This document shows positions 58,688-64,000 of a DNA stretch of 64,000 nt, one piece after another; within the stretch, counting starts at the first letter, position 1; each line of letters opens with the position of its first letter. Under the pieces are notes generated by a model that was not told the DNA's origin, ran no database searches, and saw nothing but the letters and a program-made list of their open reading frames with translations. The position numbers and the translations under genes were made by a program. Origin of the DNA: Flaccisagitta enflata (Eukaryota; Chaetognatha; Sagittoidea; Aphragmophora); NCBI GenBank assembly GCA_965153355.1, contig OZ231128.1, positions 16,926,001 to 16,990,000 of the forward strand, written 5' to 3'.

Positions 58688-59232
58688 AACTAGTCATCCA
58701 AGGATCGCACATGGTCAGCGGTATCCGATGCCCTGCTTGGGGTGATCAAGTGAAGTAGTGGAGTGAGAGCAGGGCAGCGGCCCCAAAGGGCCGATGTCCT
58801 GTAGGACACAGGGGGGAATTTCCAGACGTCCTGAGGGGGAATATAGCAGGCCTAAGAGGTAATTGAGGCGGGGTTTGAGGTCTGGGGCAGGCCTTAGGCC
58901 TTGGGGGCAGATTTGAGGCCTGGAGGGCTGATTTGGGGCCTGGAATGCTGATTTGAGGTCTGGAGAGCAGATTTGAGGCCTGGAGAGCTGATTTGATGCC
59001 TTGAGAGCTGATTTGAGGCCTGGAGAGCTGATTTGAGGCCCGGAGAGCTGATTTGAGGCCTGGAGGGCTAATTTGAGGGCTTAGAGGGCCTAAATCAGGC
59101 CTGAGAGTGAGGATATAAGGCCTCGATGGCCAACCGGGGGGGGGGGACGGACGGAAGGACGGACGGATGGACGGACGTCTGGAAATTCCCCCCTGTGTCC
59201 TACAGGACATCGGCCCTTTGGGGCCGCTGCCC
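58688..59232 (-). mobile_element. Family B element
   Basis: On the - strand: GGGCAGCGGCCCCAAAGGGC CGATGTCC, ATTTCCAGACGTCC, CCGT units, 20-bp units (AAATCAGCTCTCCAGGCCTC) in one orientation, inverted arm, tail GCAGGGCATCGGATACCGCT GACCATGTGCG, ATCC-TT-GGAT, GACTAGTT. Same subfamily as 41207-41837. Confidence 0.8.
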
Positions 59233-59457
59233 AAAAAGTGAAATCAGTCCACAGCCTGAAAATGTCGATGAGATCTGGACTATAGCGAGAACAATCAATT
59301 CAAATGAAACAGCATCTGTAGAAGAAGTATTTCAAGTTAATTACTTAACAGCTGTTGGGAAATGTTTCAGACTACAATGCCCTAAATTAGAAATATTTGA
59401 TGTCAAGATAAAAAAAGGTATCATCCTGGCTGTTCTCATTGTGTTTTTATAAAAGAG

Positions 59458-59590
59458 GCCGAAAATTCGCAGATTAGTGGGCAGGAGCGGGAAACCTAAA
59501 AAACAACTTTTCAACAAGTCAACGGACCGATGCGATGGACCAACCAGCTGACCAATCAAAAACAATTCTGCAACTTTTGACTGATTCATG
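59458..59590 (-). mobile_element. Decayed family A element
   Basis: GTTGGTCCATCGCATCGGTC CGTTGAC and TTTAGGTTTCCCGCTCCTGC CCACT on the - strand. Both termini are lost. Confidence 0.4.
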
Positions 59591-59928
59591 TTTGAGGTAT
59601 GATAGGTGGAACAATATCCCTCACTATACCCAAACTGAAATTAATGGAGGAGGACCTTGTGAACCCTCACTGACTAGTTACAACGGAATCTGAAAAATAT
59701 CCTTTCTTATCTACCCTAAATGCAAACTGCTTAGCAAAAGTAGTCGAGGGCAAATGATTGTTACCAAAATTCAACAATGTTGCACTCAAGAAAGGTTCTG
59801 TAGGTCCTTCGCAGGTTTTGCAATTTTACTCCCCAACCAGCCCAACCGGCCTACCGCCCCATAGTGAGAAAAATATGTTTTACTCCATTTAGTTGAAACT
59901 TGTTTTTGAATCTCAAGAAAAAATGACT

Positions 59929-59935
<7 letters not shown>

Positions 59936-60001
<66 letters not shown>
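59936..60001. repeat. (CT)n microsatellite
   Basis: About 33 CT repeats. No acceptor follows it, unlike the exon-associated arrays. Confidence 0.95.
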
Positions 60002-60002
<1 letters not shown>

Positions 60003-60009
60003 AAATCTA

Positions 60010-60965
60010 AAAAAAAAACCAAACAGTTACTTCTTTTGCTCATAAATCCTTTGAAAATTCACCCAGTGTGCTGAAATTTTTACTGAAGTTACTTTTTAGT
60101 ATCATTAAGCTTCACTGAAAAAATCAATGACCTGCTCTAAATAGTTTGAGAATTATAGAATTTTTAAAGTGCTTGTCAAAAGATCAGAAATTCAATGTAC
60201 ACACATAAGAATTTACTAAGAATGAATAAACAAACTTAAAAAAACCATACTAAATCTAGTCCGATTTTGATGAAATTTGAACTGGAAGTAGACCACAATT
60301 TTAGCAGGCTGTGATAAAAATTTCATTACAAAACTCCGATTATTTTAGCAGAAACAGCATGTTTTCTAAAACTTTTTTGTGGGTTTTAGAGTGAAGTAAA
60401 TGAAGATGAAATCTGAAATATAAATCGATGCTAAGGCCAGAGTTTTCTACCAATTATCATGATTTTTTAACTGGGAACTTTTGTACATATGATTCATCTT
60501 CAGTAAAACTTTTGTGAAGATTGAAGCATTTTTTGTTCCCCAAATTGCAAAAATATTCTAACAGGTAGCAGAATATTTCTTATCCTGAGCAAGCTTACAA
60601 TCAACCATTATCTACCCCACTAGACTTCATCTGAGTAGATGCGAATTTTGCCTAGTATTAGTAAATATTACCATCAGACTACAGTTCAAAAATCATGACA
60701 AAACTCCCAAAACTTCTTGCACAATGCCAAATTTACTAAAAATGGTATTATTTTGATTTAGGATAAACGTCATCTCTGGCAGTCCAAAAAAGAGGTGACT
60801 TCAGTAAAAACGTGATAACGGCTAAAGTTTTCAACGGATTTTGATAAAATTTTAACCAGACATAGTCCATATCATGGTTATCAGTCACTGTAAATTTTAT
60901 GCAAATCGGTCAACATCTTCATACTTTTTTGCTCTCTCAAAAGTTGTTTGGTTTTTTTTTTGCCA
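60010..60965. mobile_element. Possible ~950-bp inverted-repeat element
   Basis: AAAAAAAAAACCAAACAGTT near 60010 faces AAAAGTTGTTTGGTTTTTTT near 60960. Internally, CTAAAGTTTTC..C.GATTTTGATAAA-type segments recur near 60258, 60435 and 60822. Weak because the ends are low complexity. Confidence 0.3.
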
Positions 60966-61275
60966 TAGTTACGATTTAATCAATACGCTGGTAAACACAC
61001 AAGCAGCGATTTTCTGCTAAAAACAAGAACAACAAACTAACAAGTAACAACGCAAATGGCCAATAACCAATGGCTAATGGCTAATGGCTAATGGCCAGTG
61101 ACTAATGACTAATGCCATGTCAGTTACAACATCGTTGCTACTTATTGCCATGGCAAGTCGTGTTTGGGTTTGGCTAGTGTCGATCTGGCTAGTGTGGAAT
61201 CGCTGTAAAATGTGGTTTCACTCATGCAATTTCACAATTTTCAACTCCAGTGTGATAAAGAGACTGACTTATGGG

Positions 61276-61314
61276 CGGGCCAACGCACCACTGAACAAAG
61301 CCTCTCATAGAGTT
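61276..61314 (-). mobile_element. Family A 5' fragment
   Basis: The - strand GCAACTCTATGAGAGGCTTT GTTC joins the membrane-protein pseudogene directly. The hairpin arm is missing. Confidence 0.5.
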
Positions 61315-61645
61315 GCCAGCGCAATAACGAATAATGGCTATGACGGTTCCGAAAATCATATACAGTAGGACCCCGCCTTATCGGTCCCGTTGGGACTGAA
61401 GATTTTTTACCTTTATCTCAGGATAACCTTTAAAGAGAGGTTAAATCACATTATAAACTACCATTTGGGACCTCAAAATGTTGACCTTTATTGATGGGGA
61501 ACCTTTAAAAGCGAGGCTGTTATTGCGGGGTTCCACTGTATGATAATCATATGCGCATAATGGCAGCGAATGGAAAATCCGATGGTTTGATTTATAGCAT
61601 TCAGTACTATCAGGAACAAAAGTAAAAGGGCACGATGACAATGAA
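61315..61645 (-). pseudogene. Decayed paralogue of the membrane-protein gene 5' region
   Basis: Segments GCGCAATAACGAATAATGGC / ACGGTTCCGAAAATCAT and GAATGGAAAATCCGATGGTT correspond to 57180-57330 in the same order and strand. The position of the start codon CAT (+ strand) reads CAC (GGGCACGATGACAATG versus GAGACATGATGACAAT), and a 176-bp MITE is inserted. It is a dead partial duplicate, joined to a family A fragment on its left. Confidence 0.7.
61363..61538. mobile_element. Short TA-flanked MITE in the pseudogene
   Basis: CAGTAGGACCCCGCCTTATC and GTTATTGCGGGGTTCCACTG; TA at 61361-61362 and 61539-61540. Same family as 6752-6928. Confidence 0.8.
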
Positions 61646-61806
61646 ACAAAGTAATGAAAACATCATTGAAATTTTTGAGTCATATTACAACAGCGAGCAT
61701 CCAAAGGCAACATTTAGTATGTCAACAGGGGTCAAAATGGAAAATATTATAAGAATGAAAATGAAAAATTGGAAAAAACAAATCATTGAAATATATCATA
61801 CTCAAC

Positions 61807-62404
61807 ACCATCTTGCTCAAAAATATCGTCTCACCTTTATGGCTAATTTGTGAACAAAAAACTGTAATAAAACACATTGAAATCAGGGACCATTAGAAAG
61901 AGCAAGAAAAAATCTTCAAAATGCCACCAAGCAGAGCTCAGTAGCTCGATTTGTTTAGATCTTAGAGCTGAAAGAGTAAAAACGTTTATGCCCATAAATA
62001 GCAGAAAATATGCAAACAATGAGGAGAAGAATATTGGCCTGTTCATTTTCATTTTTTCTAGGCTTATCATTATAAAATCATATGAAAGTCAGTGACCTTT
62101 AGAAAGAGCTTTGAAAAATCTGTCAAATGCCGCCAAGCAGATTTTTCTGGTACAAACTGTTTGAATTTTATCTTAAAATGAATATACATATGTAAGAAAA
62201 CAATGAAAGAAAAAACTGCTGGAATGTTTGAAGAACTGATTCTACAAAATTGTAAAGGAATCCTTCATCTATGTCTTCCCAATTGAATACAAAGTGGATA
62301 TGGTACCATAAATATTTGTGAAGAAATGTTTAACTTTTTATGAGAAATAACAACAATAAACAATAATTTTGTTTTACTGAGACGATATTTTTGAGCAAGA
62401 TGGT
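61807..62404. mobile_element. ~598-bp MITE (TA right flank)
   Basis: A perfect 27-bp TIR starts ACCATCTTGCTCAAAAATAT. TA follows at 62405-62406 and the left flank reads CA. Two tandem cores at about 61880 and 62085 are over 80 percent like those of 15935-16544. Confidence 0.85.
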
Positions 62405-62510
62405 AAATCATTGCAAAATTTGCATTTAAAGAGGATAAAAGACCAAGTATATTGATCAATAGCTGGGGAAATTCCCTAGAAAAGATTCAAAAACTTGTTT
62501 GTTTGTTTTT

Positions 62511-62668
62511 AGTCGCATGCACGCAACTACACCCCGCTTTGTCCGTCCGTCCGTCCGTCCGTTGGTTGGTCACATTTTACTTTTTTTTTATCAATTTTTT
62601 TTCTATAAGTCATTTTAAGTTATTTTAGACTATGCTAAGTCATTTTAAGTCATTCTAAGTCAATCTAA
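62511..62668 (+). mobile_element. Family A element, no clear 3' end
   Basis: AGTCGCATGCACGCAACTAC ACCCCGCTTTGTCCG, CCGT units, then AAGTCATTTTAAGTTATTTT repeats as at 40740. The 3' terminus is not found. Confidence 0.55.
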
Positions 62669-62837
62669 CAGTAGAGGGGGAACCACCAGATCATTGGCTC
62701 ACCGATACATTTTCTCACGGAGAGTTGAGTTATGAAGGGGGGAGAACAAAACAAACTCTCATATTTCATGGGTACATATCGACACCTAACGATTATTTAT
62801 GTAGTATACCGTCACAGGCCACGTCTTCCCGATCGTG

Positions 62838-62918
62838 TTCATTTGTCTCCATTTTTGGTCTCTCTAGCGTAGCGTTCTCTATGGCAATCTTTCAGAATAG
62901 CTGAGACAAATGAACAAT
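62838..62918. other. Long-loop inverted repeat
   Basis: GTTCATTTGTCTC faces GAGACAAATGAAC about 55 bp apart. No flanking duplication is evident. Confidence 0.5.
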
Positions 62919-63840
62919 TGCCTTGCAATCGTCCTATCTCGATCGGCCGACGCTGCTACAATATTAATGTTTTGGCTTCTTAGGTAATGTTTACAAAGAA
63001 TAATGAAACCAAAACCCAGTAAATACATTATTTCATCCAACTAATGCGTGTTAAGACCTGTACTCTTTCTTAGTTCGCCGTCAATATGGCTTTAATCATC
63101 TTTTCTGTATAATGTTTTTCTGCAAGAGAGGGAGAAAAAGACATAAAAGTATTGGGAACAGCGAGTAACTCCTATGTAGAACAATACTTTCAATAACACA
63201 TATCACGAAGATAATATCACGAACAATAATGCAAAATGACACAAAATATTAATCACACTTCCGATAACGCCGCTTCTTTCTGCATATTCTGCATATTTTC
63301 TGCATATTTATGTACTATTCTAACAAAAAAATTAGGTCTAACAGGCCAAAGCCGGGGTATAATTGAGAAAATGCATGGCTGACAGACTGACTGACAGTAG
63401 AGTGGTCATACATGACTCAATTACCTTGCTCAATACGGCATTTAATGGGGTATCACGTCACTATTACTGAGTATACGTATATTTCTCAAGTTTGACGACT
63501 CTTCTTTCCGATTAAAACAATGCGGAGAAGGATGAGGAGAAGGGGGTAAAAGTGGTAATTGCCTATCTTCTAGAAACGTAACATAAGTTAAGTTTCATTG
63601 AACAGTCTTCCAAAATTGATAGTATTTTCAGGAAAATGGTGAGAACTCTAAAAACATCAAGCGCTGTATCTCCTAAACAAAATTGAGCTACGGACCTTGA
63701 TCGACGGGAGATAATTTTATCATGTAGCGCGCATTCACTATTTCTCCTTACACGGGTGCGCAGGGGCGTTTAACACCAATCCAAACCCCAACCTCAACCC
63801 CCCCCCCACACACACACACCATGTAGAACGATCAATTTTC
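62919..63840. other. No recognised gene
   Basis: AT-rich, with TCTGCATATT repeats near 63280 and a (CACA) run near 63810. Confidence 0.4.
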
Positions 63841-63849
63841 TGCTTTTTG

Positions 63850-63928
63850 ACTCCATTACAGACAGACTAACCGATAGATAAACAGATAAAGCCTCCGATG
63901 CCTCCTATGCTAGTCCGCAACTAAAAAT
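63850..63928 (-). mobile_element. Family A 5' end
   Basis: The - strand TTTTTAGTTGCGGACTAGCA TAGGAGGCATCGGAGGCTTT, with decayed tetranucleotides. Confidence 0.45.
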
Positions 63929-63949
63929 ACTATGGGAAAATCCAACCTC

Positions 63950-64000
63950 CTACACAGGCGCGTGTGGGTCGGCAGGTGTCGTAATTGAGGTCACTAGAGC
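63950..64000 (-). mobile_element. Family A 3' region, cut by the window end
   Basis: The - strand GCTCTAGTGACCTCAATTAC GACACCTGCCGACCCACACG CGCC matches the pre-terminal part of other A copies. The 5' end lies beyond the window. Confidence 0.5.

Overview
This is nuclear DNA from a repeat-rich animal genome, not a prokaryotic or organellar sequence. It shows GT-AG exons separated by introns of up to tens of kilobases, very long microsatellites, and nested non-autonomous transposons. The best-marked repeats carry CCGT tetranucleotide arrays like those of the bivalve 'pearl' and Helentron-associated (HINE) elements. That suggests, but does not prove, a marine invertebrate, perhaps a mollusc or another lophotrochozoan. 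There is one 33-N assembly gap (55844-55876).

Coding content is sparse. On the + strand four exons with compatible splice phases (2013-2211, 4167-4331, 36802-37018, 52177-52331) form part of one large gene. It encodes a coiled coil, a Gly/Ser-rich linker, a poly-Ser tract, a poly-Gly tract and the start of a C-type lectin-like domain. Both ends of the gene lie outside the window. Three of the four acceptors use a long (CT)n microsatellite as polypyrimidine tract. On the - strand, 57320 to about 55877 holds a multi-pass membrane protein gene (possibly XK-related) that is interrupted by two transposons and runs into the gap. A decayed paralogue of its first part lies at 61315-61645. The only transposase trace is a Tc1-like C-terminus at 45984-46090.

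Most of the rest is mobile elements. Family A/A' (Helentron/HINE-like) has a 5' terminal hairpin and CCGT-rich start, and a 3' end with an inverted copy of the 5' arm followed by CTTGTT. Families B/C start GGGCAGCGGCCCC, have matched inverted arms and about 20-bp internal units, and end in a small hairpin. There is also a set of roughly 550-610 bp TA-flanked Tc1/mariner-like MITEs, and two hAT-like MITE families (D and F), each with a copy showing an 8-bp target duplication. Tandem arrays (75, 68, 73, 77, about 170 and 151 bp units) and microsatellites fill much of the remainder.

The most striking signal is that several families share one behaviour. Sequences at the two ends of a copy match each other closely but differ from the ends of related copies. 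This is seen in the A-family hairpin loop and its 3' partner, in the B/C arms and 3' hairpins, in the TIRs of the ~600-bp MITEs, and in the F element TIRs. Nested insertions give clean empty-site evidence and a relative age order.
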